A stretch of DNA of 64,000 nt from Phlebiopsis flavidoalba (Eukaryota > Basidiomycota > Agaricomycetes > Polyporales > Phanerochaetaceae): assembly GCA_035772785.1 (NCBI GenBank), contig JAOCPU010000014.1, positions 124,001 through 188,000 of the forward strand, read 5' to 3'. Below the pieces are notes generated by a model, which was not told where the DNA came from, did not search any database, and saw nothing but the letters and a program-made list of their open reading frames with translations. Below are positions 34,551 to 47,057 of the stretch, in pieces. A program made the translations under genes and the position numbers. Within the stretch, counting starts at the first letter, position 1. Each line of letters begins with the position of its first letter.

Positions 34551-36908
34551 TACCAAAGCAGCTTGGGAGCGGGGGCATCAGTCTATGTCTAACGTTGTCT
34601 TGCATCGGCTATATCAGCGTTTTCAGACTGACGCGGCAAGGTGTTGAGCGCAGATCAGGATGTTCATGCGCGGCGCTGCAGTCTGGAACGTTGTTTTCCA
34701 CGACTGGCTTCAAGAGTGCTGGCCGAAGCGGGAGTTACATGTGTGCAATGGGCGTATTTCGATACATTATATGGACGGCGTCGGGTTTTTTTTTTTTTTT
34801 TTTTTTTTTCTCCGATAGTACCGCGCAGAGACGGAACCCAGGTACGACACATATACAGCTGAACTAAGGTGGTTTCAGCAGTGACCACAAATCGGACCGT
34901 GCTAATAGAGAGCACGGAACTATCATCTATCAGGTAATAGTGGAAGAAGGTCAGTCCAACGTTCCGCAGGACGAGGCAAGACACGGACCATTGGAAATCC
35001 CATCGAGTCTGTGGGGCGTTCATCAGACATGCAGCCCAGGCCATTGAATGGACTCTCCTTAGACCACATCTTGCGATCGATCCAGCAGGGCCCCGGGTGG
35101 GCTATCTTAATGACTTAACTATAACTGACTGGGGGGTCACGGGAGGGCTAGATCGTCTTATAAACGATGCATGAGGTGTGTTGGGGAGAAGGCCAGGCCT
35201 ACCGCTATCTTCACCCCATTGTCGGCGTACATTCGTGTAAGCGTCACTAGCACGTTCAACGGGACACTATTACCTTGGCAGGTATGCCAGCATGCTCTTG
35301 CAGGGTTTTATAACAAAATGCGGACCACCGGTCAAGGACCGAGAGACCAGCTTCCTCATTCCCTAGGACGCACTCCATAGCCTCACAGATCTTCATTGGA
35401 CAATGGAAATTTCTTGATATGCCGTCCAATCCTGATGAAGTCTACCATGCCCACCCTGCCACCATGCCCTGCATGACTTATTTGTAGTAGCGCCACATGC
35501 CTTACAGAGTCTGAGGTAGTTCTTGGCGATTCTGTTATTACAGACATACCCCCCCCCCCCATGGGTTAGGAACAAGGACGACACTGGAGGATGCAATTTG
35601 GAGCATTGTACTTTTTTTTTTTTCCTCGATCCACCACGAACTAACCGCAAGGCTTGGAGTAATTGTCGGGTACGAAGAATCGGAATTGAGAATCGCCTAG
35701 CGCGAACTTCTCTCCCTGGTATAGCACACATACCATTCAGGCGGTCTGTCGAGCTTAGAACGGGCAACACCCACGTGGTTATCTTGCGCACCCGGTCACA
35801 AAGTATTTTCCGAGACCTCTATCAGACAACTTCCCAGCCCCTCTGGTGGAAAGGGCGTCCCGCTGCAACCCTAAAAAGCCTTGCCAAAACTTTAAGCGTG
35901 ATCCTCAATACTTTGGGTCACAAATCCCTACCTATCAATTGGTTTTTATTCGAGCAGAATGTACTCACCTGTGTGGATAAGTTTCCCTGAGTCTGAAGAT
36001 CCCTCAGCTCCTTCGTGCAGACGCCTCGAGACCAGCCATGAGAGAGGAAGATGAGTTGTATTTGCCTGCTTTCTAACGCGATTGCGGCGCCCTGGCCATA
36101 GCAATGGCTCAGGGCTGTGCCAATAACAGACGGACAAACACCGGCCGGCGTACTAATAAATCTTGCGCTAATCATGCGTCTTGCGATTTCTCTAATGTCT
36201 TATTGCATCTCTCTGCGTTTAGAGTCACTTGCCTTCCTGAACTTTTTGTAGGTGGAAGAATGCAGGCACTCGTGGGGCATGTAGAGAAAATCATCATTTG
36301 GGCTTAGATTCTTGCGTTTAGAGATCTTTCGGTTGGCTGTTGGTGCGTATGCTGATCTCGGTCATGCGGCCGTCGGGCTTATGCAACGTCAAGGCAGTTT
36401 AGCACTGGTGAATATTTCCCATATAATGGGTCTTTCTCTAACTGCTCGGACTTTTTCTACAATCGTCTATTCTACACAGCCTTGAAAGACGTGCCGCTGC
36501 ACAGCTGCTGCTAGAAACTGGAAGTCTGCCATCCGTAGTCGCGCTTTGAAATCTCAACTCAGGAAAAAAAAAACTCAAAACTGTGGAGGGCGTCTAGATT
36601 CTACCCAAGACCAGATGTGCAATCTCTTCGAGACAAAAACGTAAAACGCGAGCTCTCGTTGCATCCTGACTTTGACATCCGGTCTGGTCTTAGCTCTGCG
36701 CACGAGAAGTCTCACGACGCTGCGCGGCACAACTGTCACATGACGGTAACAACGCAACGGCGCGGCTCTGTGCCGGATGACCTGAGCGACCACAGCGAGC
36801 TGATTTCAGCGATTATGCAGCCTGCATCTCACAAGCACACTCTCAAAAGCCATCCTGAGCCCTCACTCGGGGACCTTCGAAGCCCGTCCTCTCTTCTCGC
36901 CCACCACC
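34551..36908. other. Gene-poor interval with T- and C-homopolymers
   Basis: Includes a T tract at 34786-34809, a C run near 35550-35560 and another T run near 35611-35622. A few frames of 70-150 codons overlap on both strands without motifs. The last 300 nt should hold the porphobilinogen deaminase promoter. Confidence 0.4.
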
Positions 36909-38135
36909 ATGTCCTCAGACGGCCGCCCGCAAGTTTCTCCTCGCGTCGCGCGAAACGTCTCGCAACATCGCGCAAGTCCAGACGGTCGCTGGTCGCGCGC
37001 GACGCCATGAAGGCCGGCGTGTCCGAGCACAGAGTTCGAGACTTCGTTCATGGACGACCGGAGGCGACCACAACCAGTCGCAAGCACTTTACCTGCTCGG
37101 GGGAGGGGGAAAGGCTCTCTGGACGAAAGAACTCGAGGTCGCGCTGAAGGAGGGCGTCGTGGACATGTTGGTGCACAGCTACAAGGATGTGCCCACTGTC
37201 CTGCCTGAGGGATGCGAGATCGCCGGTGTCATGGAGAGGGAGGATCCTGTGGACTCGCTGGTGTGGATGAAGAAAGGTCTACCGTACAAGACGCTGGAGG
37301 ATCTGCCGGATGGCTCGGTCGTCGGGACGAGCAGTGTCAGGCGAGTCGCACAGCTGAAGAGAAAGTTCCCCAAACTCGTCTTCAAGGATGTGGTGAGTCG
37401 CATACATGCCCTGGAAAAGAATCAACTCGCTGATTCCTGCTCGTAGCGAGGAAACTTGTATGTGAACCGTGCGTTCCGTAATGGCTACACGTTCTGATCA
37501 CATCGCAGAAACACACGTATCACAAAGCTCGACGCAGAGGATGGCCCCTTCACGGCCCTCATTCTTGCCAAGGCTGGTGTCGTTCGTCTCGGATGGCAGA
37601 ACCGCTTGTCGTCACGATATAAGTCCCCCAACCCTTTTCCACGCCGTGAGCCAGGGTGCCCTCGCCATCGAAATCCGCATCGGCGACGAGCAGTCACGAG
37701 CACTCTGCCGCGCCATCACACACTGGCAGACCGAATGGCGATGCGCCGCCGAACGCGCATACCTCCGTGTGCCTCGAAGGAGGATGTAGCGTGCCTGTCG
37801 GCGTCTTCACAGAGCTTGTCGAGGGCGAGGGGCAGAACGGTGTGCTGAAGATCACCGGATGCGTCACGTCCCTGCTCGGTGTGACCGTCATGTCGAGCAC
37901 ACATTCGGAGGAGCAGGTCACCAGCCACGACGATGCGGAAGCTGTCGGCGCGCGATTGGCGCAGATTCTGGTCACATCGGGCGCGAAGGAGATCCTCGAC
38001 GAGATTAACGAGGATAGGGAGAAGCGTATCGGCGAGGCAAAGACGGAGGATGAGAAAAGGAAGATCGAGGCTGCTATTGCTGCGTTAATTTATCGTTATG
38101 TGTCCCAACGCGATCCTAGATTCCTCGTTTTGTAG
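36909..38135 (+). CDS. HEM3: Porphobilinogen deaminase (hydroxymethylbilane synthase)
   Basis: Joins four porphobilinogen molecules into hydroxymethylbilane in haem synthesis. The start is at 36909 in a CACCATG context ([10 protein letters not shown]). Disordered frames follow, in which [18 protein letters not shown] and [11 protein letters not shown] are visible. Then a clean block: [55 protein letters not shown]. Intron 37393-37446, an 11-nt microexon at 37447-37457, and intron 37458-37508 join to give [45 protein letters not shown] and [11 protein letters not shown] follow; that Cys is the expected dipyrromethane-cofactor attachment site. The stop is at 38133-38135. A one-base break lies before EGGCSVPVG. 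The identification is secure. Confidence 0.93.
37447..37457 (+). other. HEM3: 11-nt microexon in HEM3
   Basis: CGAGGAAACTT lies between a 54-nt and a 51-nt intron, both with GT donors and AG acceptors. Splicing it in restores the family-conserved RGNLNTR segment; skipping it would shift the frame. Confidence 0.85.
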
Positions 38136-38405
38136 AACTTATGGGAAGGAATGTACGAAGTACCAATGTCGAATTGCTCCTAGCTTAGTCCAAACGAAAG
38201 AGCGATCTGTTTCACCTCTGACCGGACTCTACTTGACTAAATTGCGGAGTGCGCCTCATGCATCGTTTTGGAGTACATCGACAAGGGCTCGAGGAGTGCA
38301 TATATTTTGGCAGACATCTAGCATCCTGTGCGCATATTGCACGGCAAAAAACGAAATGAAAATGTGATATCCTGAGTTGTGATGACGGTGGACCAATACG
38401 AAGGG
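38136..38405. other. Spacer between convergent HEM3 and NFU1
   Basis: Holds both 3' UTRs. No further gene signal. Confidence 0.4.
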
Positions 38406-39497
38406 CTAATGATACAAAAATAATCTAAAATGTACTATTATACAGACATATATTGTGCGAGGCTGCAGACGAGTCTGAATGGGGGCCATTTGGGAACAGG
38501 AACAACACAACTCACGGAGAAGCCTCCTTGGGTGGCTCATGCCTAATCGCTTTTCGAGTTTATTAAATTCATCGATGGCTATTTGCTCTTCGGTATCGAG
38601 GATCTGTGGGGAAGAAGTGTCAGGACCATATCTTGCGAGGTCTTTATGCTGCATAGACATACCTGCTCCACGCCCTTTACTTCAGGTATATAATGCATCA
38701 ACATGCGCTCGATGCCACTCCTTTAACGTGACAGTGCTCGAGTCGCATCCTCTGCAGCTACCCTTCAACTTCACATGGACAATGCCCTCGTCCGAGAAGC
38801 CGCGGTACTCAATATCGCCACCGTCCTCCTGTATTGCAGGTCGGACCCTTGTGTCAAGGAGCTCCTTGATCATGGCCACAGTCTCGGAATCCGTGTCCAG
38901 GATTTGTGTGTCCTGCGGGCCTGCGGCCTCCCGATCTTCCTCCGAGCGGAAGAGTGGCTGCGACGACGAGAAGAACTCCATGAGAATCGAGTACACTCGG
39001 GTTTGACGACCGACCACTGAGTCTCTGAATCCTTGGAGACAGTGACAAAGTCTGGGCCATAGAAGATGGCGGTGACGCCTTCGATGCCCATAAGACGAAT
39101 GGCGAGTGGTGATTTCAACGCGGAACGGGTGTCAAGGAACTCTGCACTTCCTGTTTCGCCATTACTGGGACTCCGGGGATAAATTTGAGAGAATCCTCGT
39201 TTGGAGTGCTCTCCGTCTGGATAAACATGGATCTGTCTACGAGACGGTCAATGGGCTTTTAGAGTGCGGACGCGGGAGAGACACACATTGCATTGGCCTC
39301 TCTGGACACAAGGATGATTGCTTCCGCCGTGTAGAGGCCGTGACCATGGTTGATCCACGAAAGAGTCCGGATAGAGCTGGGGCAGTTGAGGACAATGTCC
39401 TCACTGCTCCCGGAGCAGTGTAGAGCGACGGCGCTCGCGTCTTGACGGCATGTCTTAGCATTGTAGAAGTTTTGGACACAAGCCTTGATAGAGACAT
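38406..39497 (-). CDS. NFU1: Mitochondrial iron-sulfur scaffold NFU1
   Basis: NFU1 passes [4Fe-4S] clusters to mitochondrial enzymes such as lipoyl synthase. The N-terminus [20 protein letters not shown] is Arg/Ser-rich, as expected for a mitochondrial presequence. The Nfu N-domain follows: [16 protein letters not shown], then [20 protein letters not shown] and [17 protein letters not shown]. The NifU-like C-domain has [20 protein letters not shown] and [17 protein letters not shown], with the cluster-binding C-x2-C. Then [18 protein letters not shown], an intron at about 38603-38661, and [20 protein letters not shown]. One extra G just after TLK shifts the frame (about 38719-38721 on the plus strand). 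The extreme C-terminus after LEKRL is unlike the family and may be read-through in the wrong frame. Confidence 0.9.
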
Positions 39498-39790
39498 GGC
39501 TTTTTGAGGATAGGTGGGCTAGGAGGGGTGGTGGTACGGTTCAGCAAAGGATGAGTCGCTCGAGCTCCGAGAGCGAGTCGCAAAGCCGAGCTTACACACA
39601 CAGCTCCTACTCTAGGGTTCGTTGCGCGCCTATCACTACACCCCATACATGCCCACAAAGGCGCGCTATGGCGCCTGTCTAGTCCTCCCTGCGATCGACC
39701 GTGACCTCATCCGCTTCCACTTCGCCCGGCGTCGGATATCTACAACTTGCATGCTAGTGTATAGTTGGAACGAGAAGACTTGAACGAACC

Positions 39791-41814
39791 ATGGCTGTAA
39801 GCTACGGGGCTCAAGCACTAGTCGCCGTGGCCATGGGATGTATGGCACTCTGGATGTGGTGGCGATCGCGCGAGAGGCCTCTGTTACACTCAGTTGCTAT
39901 TCTAGTCCTCGGGGACGTTGGGCGAAGTCCACGCATGATGTACCACGCGGAAAGCTTTGCTGGTCTTGGATTTGACACTTATCTCATTGGAAACAAAGGT
40001 GCGCCATCGACCATGCCACGACAGCAGCGAGTGCTCACAGTAACCAGGCGCAACCCCGATACCCTCACTCTTATCTAGTCCCCCGCGTGCGATTCTTATA
40101 TTTACCGAACTCCCCCAAGACTATCCCTGGCACCCCCTTTGTGCTTTATGCCCCAGAAAAATAGTGTTGCAAATTTTCCACATTCTTGAAGCTCTACTAG
40201 TGCGCATACCTCATCCGCCCGAATTCATCTTAGTAGTACAGGTCCGTAATCGTGCCTTTTTTGTAACGCGATGCAAGCCAATAAATATGCTGTTTCTGAA
40301 AGCAAGAACCCCCCAAGTATTCCGACTTTGGCCTTAGTCTGGCTCGTCGGCTGGATTCGTGGTAGCAAAGTCATCATTGACTGGCATAACCTTGGTTATA
40401 GCATTCTCGCTTTGAGACTCGGGGACAAACATTTGTTTGTAAAAATAGCTAAATGGTGAGATTTTGCGAGCTTTAACATTTCGCGCAATAACAACAAATG
40501 ACCAGGTTCGAAGCATATTTTGGTCGCTCGGCTCATGCGCATTTTATTTGTGACTAGAGCGATGCATGATCGCCTCGTTGCAGACTGGAATCTCCAGTAA
40601 GTCGCATATCCTATGATACGGCTGATAAACTGCCCTGATTCTATATTCTCAGAGGCCAGGAAAATTGTTTTTACATGACAGACCGCCCCTCACACTTTCA
40701 TCGAGCTTCACCGTCAGAAATGCATCGACTATTTCTGGCACTCGAACCCTCTCTCTCAGCTTCATCCCTGAAAGCATTCCTTCCCCAATCATCATCTCCC
40801 AAATCAACCCCTTTTACTCAAGTGACCACGGGTCAGGATGCATATGCGGACCCGATCAACCTTGCCCTTGCTTCCGACAACACCTTCGATCACGATGCTG
40901 TGCCTGTATTACGGCCCGACCGCCCTGCTCTCCTTGTGTCAAGCACTTCCTGGACACCGGATGAGGACTTCGGACTACTCCTGGAGGCCCTCACTATGTA
41001 CGAGCGTAAAGCACGACTCTCAGGCGGAAAGTTGCCGAAGGTGTTGATGGTGGTAACGGGCAAAGGTCCGGATAAAGAAAAATACATGAGGAAGGTCGAG
41101 GCTTTGCAAAAGGGAGAAGGGGATGAGCCTGCGTGGGAATACGTCAGATGCATTAGTATGTGGCTCGAGGCCGCAGACTAATCCTATCCTTCTGGGGTGC
41201 GATTTAATGTCTACCCCGGGGATCTCAAAAGAGGTTTGCTCATCCTATACAGGTTCTGCCGATCTGGGCATATCGTTGCATTCTAGTTCGTCGGGCGTTG
41301 GATCTCCCTATGAAGGTTGTCGACATGTTCGGGTGCGGCCTCCCTGTCTGCGCGTTGGATTTTGCGTGGTAAGTGATTTGATGTGCATCCTTTTCGTGGG
41401 AAGGGGATCCTCAGGCAATGTTTGTAGCTTGAACGAGTTGGTTAGAGACGGTGTCAATGGGCTTGGTATTCCAGAAAGCCCGAACAATTGGCCGCGCAGC
41501 TCGAAGTTAGTAACCGGTTTTCGTACATCCTAGCTAGTCCTGATCATTCCTTCCTGTAGAGCCAAATCCTCGACAACTTCCCACACTCACCTACTCTGGA
41601 CAATCTGCGCCAGTCTCTAGTGCAGAATACTCCCATCGAGTTCGGCCGCACGGTGCCACAAGGACTAACGTTCACCCCGACTCACCTGGGCGCAAGAGCT
41701 AACCAGCCAAACTGGCCTGGTGGAAGTCCTGCTAAGGAAGAATGGGAGTGGAGCTCATGGGCGCAGAACTGGGACAGGGTGATGAAGCCATTGGTGCTCT
41801 CAGATGTGCACTAA
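39791..41814 (+). CDS. ALG1: ALG1 beta-1,4-mannosyltransferase
   Basis: Adds the first mannose to dolichol-PP-GlcNAc2 on the cytosolic face of the ER. The start is [20 protein letters not shown], an N-terminal membrane anchor. [20 protein letters not shown] and [18 protein letters not shown] follow. Further exons carry [58 protein letters not shown] sequence, [20 protein letters not shown], and [20 protein letters not shown]. Then come [33 protein letters not shown], and a C-terminal [15 protein letters not shown] with the stop at 41812-41814. Introns are about 50-60 nt. One-base breaks affect the block near 41280-41340 and the exon near 41480-41520. It sits between NFU1 (divergent) and SBDS (convergent). 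Confidence 0.92.
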
Positions 41815-41925
41815 TCAATTCATCACGACAAGCACGTTTGAGGTACATTTGAGGTACGCTGTAGCTGTCTAATCGTGATGTAGAGGTATATTGGAGCTAT
41901 CGATACATGTGTAAGGTGAAAATGT

Positions 41926-42963
41926 TTAACTGCCGGCAGTCGCGGCAAAGGTCATAGTCTCGATTCTTCCTCGCCCTTTGCACTCCTTCTGCAACACTTC
42001 GTTTATGATGCGGAATTGACCCTGGGTCAATAAGCATGATCTGGTAGCCGCGAAAGAGATTAGTAATGCGTGTAAATGAGGAGTAACATGAATGACGCAC
42101 AACTTCCCACTCGTTCTGTCCCATCTCATCCTCTTCGACCTTCTCTGCCCCTTCGACGATCTTCTCGCGGAGTCGTTTGCCGTCGGCAGTAGGCATACTG
42201 ACACGTACCCGCATGCGAGCGCGTTGTATAGGCAATTTCGAGTCCGACTGTAATAGTCGAATGACTTCCGAGACCTGCATGGACGTAAGACGGAGTCGGT
42301 ATACCGGAGTCTGTCATATGTACCTGTGGCTCTTGGCTGTCTTCCCCTGCTTGACACTGAAACCGGCTTCCGTCATGGCCTTGTCGATGACGCCGACAGG
42401 GTAGGGTCTCTGCGTCGCGGGTCAACGCACTTCTCCGCGACCATTGTAGCGATCTCCCGACGCAGAGAGGAAAGGTCGTGTTCACGCTCTTTCTCTCCCA
42501 CTTGAAGTTCGCCCTTCTTCAAGATCTGTCATAGACAGACAGAATGCGTTCATCAGTGCTCTCGTGTTAGAGCACATTTATCACGCACCTCCTTGACAAT
42601 ATCATCCTGATCCGTTGTACCGAAGCATTTCTGAAGGTCCTGATGTTTGGCCATCTCGCCTTTAGAAACGTTCACGAAGACGTTGGCTATTTGGAGTACG
42701 TCATCGAGATTCGTCTCAACGCCGTTACGCCATTCTTGTACTTTGTTTCTTGTAACATGCAATCTACAAGGACTGTCAACTTGATATTTTGTGGAGGACA
42801 TGAGAGACCCAGCGTACCTCGAAGCGTTTTCCCTCCCTTCTTCAAGCGGACAATGGAAACGTTTGTAAGTCTAGCGAAGCCGTAGACACCTGTGAAGATC
42901 TGGTGCACACAAGAGTAAACGAGTTGCGCACTTGATCTGCCCCGAAGGCTGTTGGATAACCAT
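41926..42963 (-). CDS. SDO1: SBDS/Sdo1 ribosome maturation factor
   Basis: Cooperates with the GTPase EFL1 to release eIF6/Tif6 from pre-60S ribosomes. The start is MVIQQPSGQIK (ATG 42963-42961), not contained in any long frame. A 61-nt intron at 42871-42931 splits the Lys codon and leads to LTNVSIVRLKKGGK. Next come RFE, intron 2, and IACYK-NKVQEWRNGVETN. LDDVLQIANVFVNVSKGEMA and KCFGTTDQDDIVKE follow, then ILKKGELQVGEKEREHDLSS, REIATMVAEKCVDP and RPYPVGVIDKAMTEAGFSVK. The end is KGRGRIETMTFAATAGS, stop at 41928-41926. Extra A residues in GGAAAACGC and AAGAAACAAAG each shift the frame inside highly conserved sequence. Confidence 0.92.
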
Positions 42964-43343
42964 GGCTGTTCTAAAGTCTCACCGTAGATCGTACACTCCT
43001 TTCCAGCCACTTTCGTGCTTTATAATCGAGTGGTTAGAATCAATTCGAGTCTGCAGAATCGGGTCCGAGGCAAAGCGGTGAAGTGCTTCAAGGCCGAGCG
43101 CTGATAAGTCTAAGCAGGAAATGGCCTATTGATGCTTCAAGTGGCTAATAAGGCTCGATTTGGCTATGAAGACCTTAAATAATTCGATCATTCATGCGAC
43201 CGTCAAGGTCGCGCGCAGCTGATACCAAGGCTGCCCAGCTGTGATACTCTGCGTACTCTCTCATCTCTCTCTAATCCCGGCCCCCTATCCCCCGCTGGTG
43301 GCGATTTCGACATCTCTTACAACTTAATTACGGACGTGGAACC
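42964..43343. promoter_or_regulatory. Shared upstream region of SDO1 and the BAR-SH3 gene
   Basis: About 380 nt between two divergent starts, so it should act as a bidirectional promoter. A pyrimidine-rich patch lies at about 43255-43320, before the plus-strand start. No individual site can be named. Confidence 0.5.
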
Positions 43344-45054
43344 ATGAAGGGAATCGGTAAGGCGTTTTGCGCGGTGAGTGGTACCAGGGTGTAAGCAGAG
43401 AAGCTCAGCGGTGCTCACTCCATGATAGGACGCCGCATATGCTGACGACAAAGTCGGCTTGTCTAAAAGTACGTCTTCAAATACAGAGGAATCCACATTG
43501 TGTATGCTAATCTATATTCATTTTCTGTCTGTTGCATTCAGAGTCGACCGATCCCGAGTTCGATGATTATAATCGACGCTTCGCCGTTCTTGAAGGTGCA
43601 GCTGAGAAACTCCTCAAGGACACAAAGGCATTCGACGAGGCCGTCACAAACCTTTTTCTCCTCATCGGCGGGATTCTCTAATCACTTCGCCACGATCTTC
43701 CATCCCCTCACCGGAGAATATGACGTATTGGGCAAACATCCCGAGGCCGAGCATACCGTCAAGCATGTCGATCAATTTGAGAACATCATGGAGGAGCTCA
43801 AGGGCTCCGTTGTGCCAGAACTGGAGCTCATTCAAAGCAGGATCATGGGTCCCGTGAAGGAGCTGCAAAGCGTTTATGAAGTCTGTCCGCAAGAGCATCA
43901 CAAAGAGAGATCACAAGGTGACGTGATTTCTATGTCATTTGGAAACATACTCATACTTTACCAAAGCTCGTAGACTACGACCGCTACAACAACTCTCTTA
44001 CTAAGCTACGGGATAAGAAGGAGAAGTCGCTGAAACGATGAGAAGAACCTGTTCAAGGTATGGATGCGTGTTTGTTACACACTATCATCGTTCTCATCGA
44101 CATTACACAGCTTGAACAAGACTTTGAGATTGCATCGAATGAGTATGATTATATCAACACTGCCCTCAAGACCGATCTGCCGAGATTTATGCAAATGGCG
44201 ACTCAATTCATTGACCCGCTCTCTTCCATTCCTTCTTCTATATATGCAGTACGTGCACTTCCAGCTAAAGGCAATCTACTTCAGTCTCATTTCGATCATT
44301 AAGGTTGAATATTTTCTATCTGTTACTGGAGAAGCTCAATGAGTTCGCCGGGAATGCTCAGATCGACGTCAGCATGCCGGCCTCTGAAGTAGGCAATATT
44401 TACGAATCCAGGCGCACAGACGCATGGGCCCAGATTGAGGATCTCAATGTCACGAAACGTCTCATAAGCACTTGTGCGTCTAGTTCAATTTGACGCGTCG
44501 ATCATGACTAATTAATGGCTTTCCTTTAGCAAAACTGGTACAACAACAGCGTGCTGTCTCGGGCGGTAGCACGCCCAGCTCGCTCAATCGCGCCGGTTCA
44601 TCTGCAACAACCTCTTCCATTGGCTCGCGCAACATGCCGCCACCAACACGAAGCCCTGCCTCTGTCTATGAAAAGAAAGCGCCCCCACCTCCCTCTCCTA
44701 CCCCATCCGCTGCGCCCCCTCCCTATTCACCTCCGACTGCCCATGCGGGCTTTGCGGCTGCGAAGAAGGCGCCCCCACCGCCTCCACCACTCAAGCCCAA
44801 GCCCAAACCCGCGGAGCCGGAAAAGGCAATACGTTGTTGCATTGTATGACTTCGAGGCGCAAGCAGATGGCGACCTCGATTTCAAGACTGGTGATAGGAT
44901 TGAGGTCATAGAGAAGACTGACAGCACTGAGGACTGGTGGACTGGAAGGATCAATGGGCGACAGGGTGTTTTCCCAGGTGAGTCGCGCTCAGCGAATGGC
45001 CTCATCCTGAAGTTACTAATCGCGCGGCCAGGTAATTATGTTCAGGAATCGTAG
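43344..45054 (+). CDS. RVS167: BAR-SH3 protein, amphiphysin/Rvs167 (Hob1) type
   Basis: Binds and bends membranes during endocytosis and links them to actin. The start MKGIGKAF (43344) is followed by two early introns. The BAR domain then has PEFDDYNRRFAVLEGAAEKL, LKDTKAFDEAVTNLF, HVDQFENIMEELKGSVVPEL, VDYDRYNNSLTKLRDKKEKS, LEQDFEIASNEYDYINTALK and DLPRFMQMATQFIDPL. A Ser/Pro-rich linker with PPPPSP-type runs lies at about 44630-44820. The SH3 domain has VVALYDFEAQADGDLDFKTG, then DWWTGRINGRQGVFPG, an intron, and NYVQES, with the stop at 45052-45054. ALYDF, WW and the final NYV are the usual SH3 ligand-pocket residues. One-base breaks occur near 43670, 44040 and 44830. Confidence 0.9.
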
Positions 45055-46550
45055 ATCACGTCAACATTGCTACGCGAAAGGGAGATCTGCGGAAGTACAA
45101 CTGTATCCTAGCATGCACACGAGTTCGCTTCACTATGGAAGAATATTTTGTGAACGGATGCTCAGGGAGGGCGATACGGCCCGCCCGTCGTCAATTCGCT
45201 CGTCGGATCCTTATACACAGAGGCTTCACGAGAGGCACGCTCTTTCCGATGCAACTACTTACTGACTCACATGTTTCATGCTTGCGCTGATGTGACCTGA
45301 TACCCCGGCTCTGCGGTTATAAAAGCTATGTGTCGACACCGTTCATTGGCATCAATACGCATCCGAGGGATTTGCTCATAGGGCCCATAGGAAACTTTGA
45401 CGTCAAGCTCACGGGAAACATACGGAATGGACCTGTGTGTCCACCGTCCAAGGGCCGAACTTTGCGCGTCCAGTATAGGAACGAGTGCTACTCGCCGCCT
45501 TGGCCTCGGAGATCAGGCTACAATCCCGCCATGGAGACAACCAATCGGCTTAGGTCCTCTCATTCCCGCAGTCCGAGCCTGTCTCAAACATTCGGGCCTG
45601 ATCCCACCTCCGCGGACGAAAAGTGTTGCGCAGGTACCAATACAAGGAAGTATTTTTCCTAAACGCTGTCTTCTCCGGCTTTCGGCCGTGTGGGGGAGCC
45701 ATTACACCGTCGCGATCACCATGATGCGGAAGGTCTGTATATAACGGATTTACCCTACGGGTCATTTGTGAGGTTATTCTGACGGACATTCATATTTGCA
45801 GCGCGTCTCACGACGTTTCCATACGAACGGGCCTTCACGAATCAAGTGTCCACGCCGTTACGAGGGTGTATGCGATGGATGATGTAAGGACTTTGCTTCT
45901 AAGCGTACCTTAATGACTCTGATGGGCCTCAGTGGGAAGGTGCAAGTTCTACTTGAGTTCTACACCACTACGTAATATGCTGTAAGTTGTTCTTCTGCCC
46001 AACGTTGGTGTATATACCGTTAATGAGATTATTACAGCGCGGGCTCAGTCCATAATATCGAACAAAATATCGGCACTACAATCTGTTTACCAACGTTCGC
46101 AACCAAGATCGAAGTGCACACCTCGGCGACGGCGGTTTTCGGGAAACCCGTCCTTTAAGCTTAAACTCACATGCTTTGATGCGTTCTGGACGTCTGAAGT
46201 GCAAATATCTGCATGCACAATTTTGACGGGTTCAATGCTTGACGTAGTTTGACCATAGATAGTTCGGCGTGGGGTACGCGTGGAAATCGAGTCATCGACG
46301 CGCACGGCCGGCTATTGCTGCCTCTCGTACCCACCTCGTCGAAACTGTTCTAGTTATCCCGCAACCGGCGGAGTGGAACTATACAACGGCAGAAGAGGTA
46401 TTCTTCTGACGCGGTGGGAGCAAGCGTACGTTCTCTTTTTCCGGTCTCGTCTGCGCCGTTATGGGGCCACCCAACTATAGCAGTACTCTCAGCACGCGGT
46501 CTGGCTGTCGCTTTCCGCAGGTCCCGAATCTGTCTACGCTTCGGGGAAGG
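45055..46550. other. Accessory spacer, no supported gene
   Basis: Several frames of 75-115 codons on both strands, none with a motif or consistent splice pattern. It may contain degraded coding sequence. Confidence 0.35.
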
Positions 46551-46560
46551 TATAAAAAAA
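46551..46560 (+). promoter_or_regulatory. TATA-box candidate
   Basis: TATAAAAAAA, about 134 nt before an ATG at 46685 and 146 nt before a second at 46697. Its position suits a fungal promoter. Confidence 0.45.
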
Positions 46561-46684
46561 GACCCTGCTCGAACGAGTTCCAGCTACAGCACAACAATAG
46601 TTTCGGTGAATCCTCCTCACCTTCTCCACTAGTGCCTACATAGGCCAGCCCTATTTTCTTGTTCATCATTTTTCAAATCCACTG

Positions 46685-47057
46685 ATGTCTACGCAGATGT
46701 ACTCCTTGAACACTCGCCATTACGATTTGTGCATCGCTGGGCCTTGTCAATGCTGGGCCCTGCCCTCGCAACCTCGTCAAAGCAAGCGGCGTGCTCAATC
46801 AAAAAGCCGAAGTACCCGTGGTTTGCGAAATCGTTTCAGGAGAGACAATCGGTCTATTAGGACAGAAGATCACCGTCCCAACCCCAGCAGTCAGAGTCAA
46901 TGGCACAGCTGTTTGTAGCGCGGTGAATGCCCTATGTCCCGGTGCAGATACTACCTGCCTCCCTTCTATCGTTACCTCGGTGTCACCAGCCACCCTTCCT
47001 GCGCCCTTAACCAACGCCCTCGGCACCGTCCTCGCGCCTCTCGGTACTGTGTCTTAG
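46685..47057 (+). CDS. Candidate small secreted Cys-containing protein
   Basis: Not recognised. The first frame (MSTQMYSLNTRHYDLCIAGP) breaks near 46780. The next frame holds a protein-like segment, VPVVCEIVSGETIGLLGQKI and NGTAVCSAVNALCPGADTTC, with four Cys and Ala/Leu/Pro/Thr-rich ends, stopping at 47057. A small secreted protein is a reasonable guess. A clear signal peptide is not visible in the current frame. A GT...AG pair at about 47090-47142 means more exons could follow. Confidence 0.3.

Noticed and set aside
34128..34867. Proline- and glycine-rich reading frames across the poly-C tract
   Set aside because: They are simple translations of a homopolymer; no start context or flanking coding signal.
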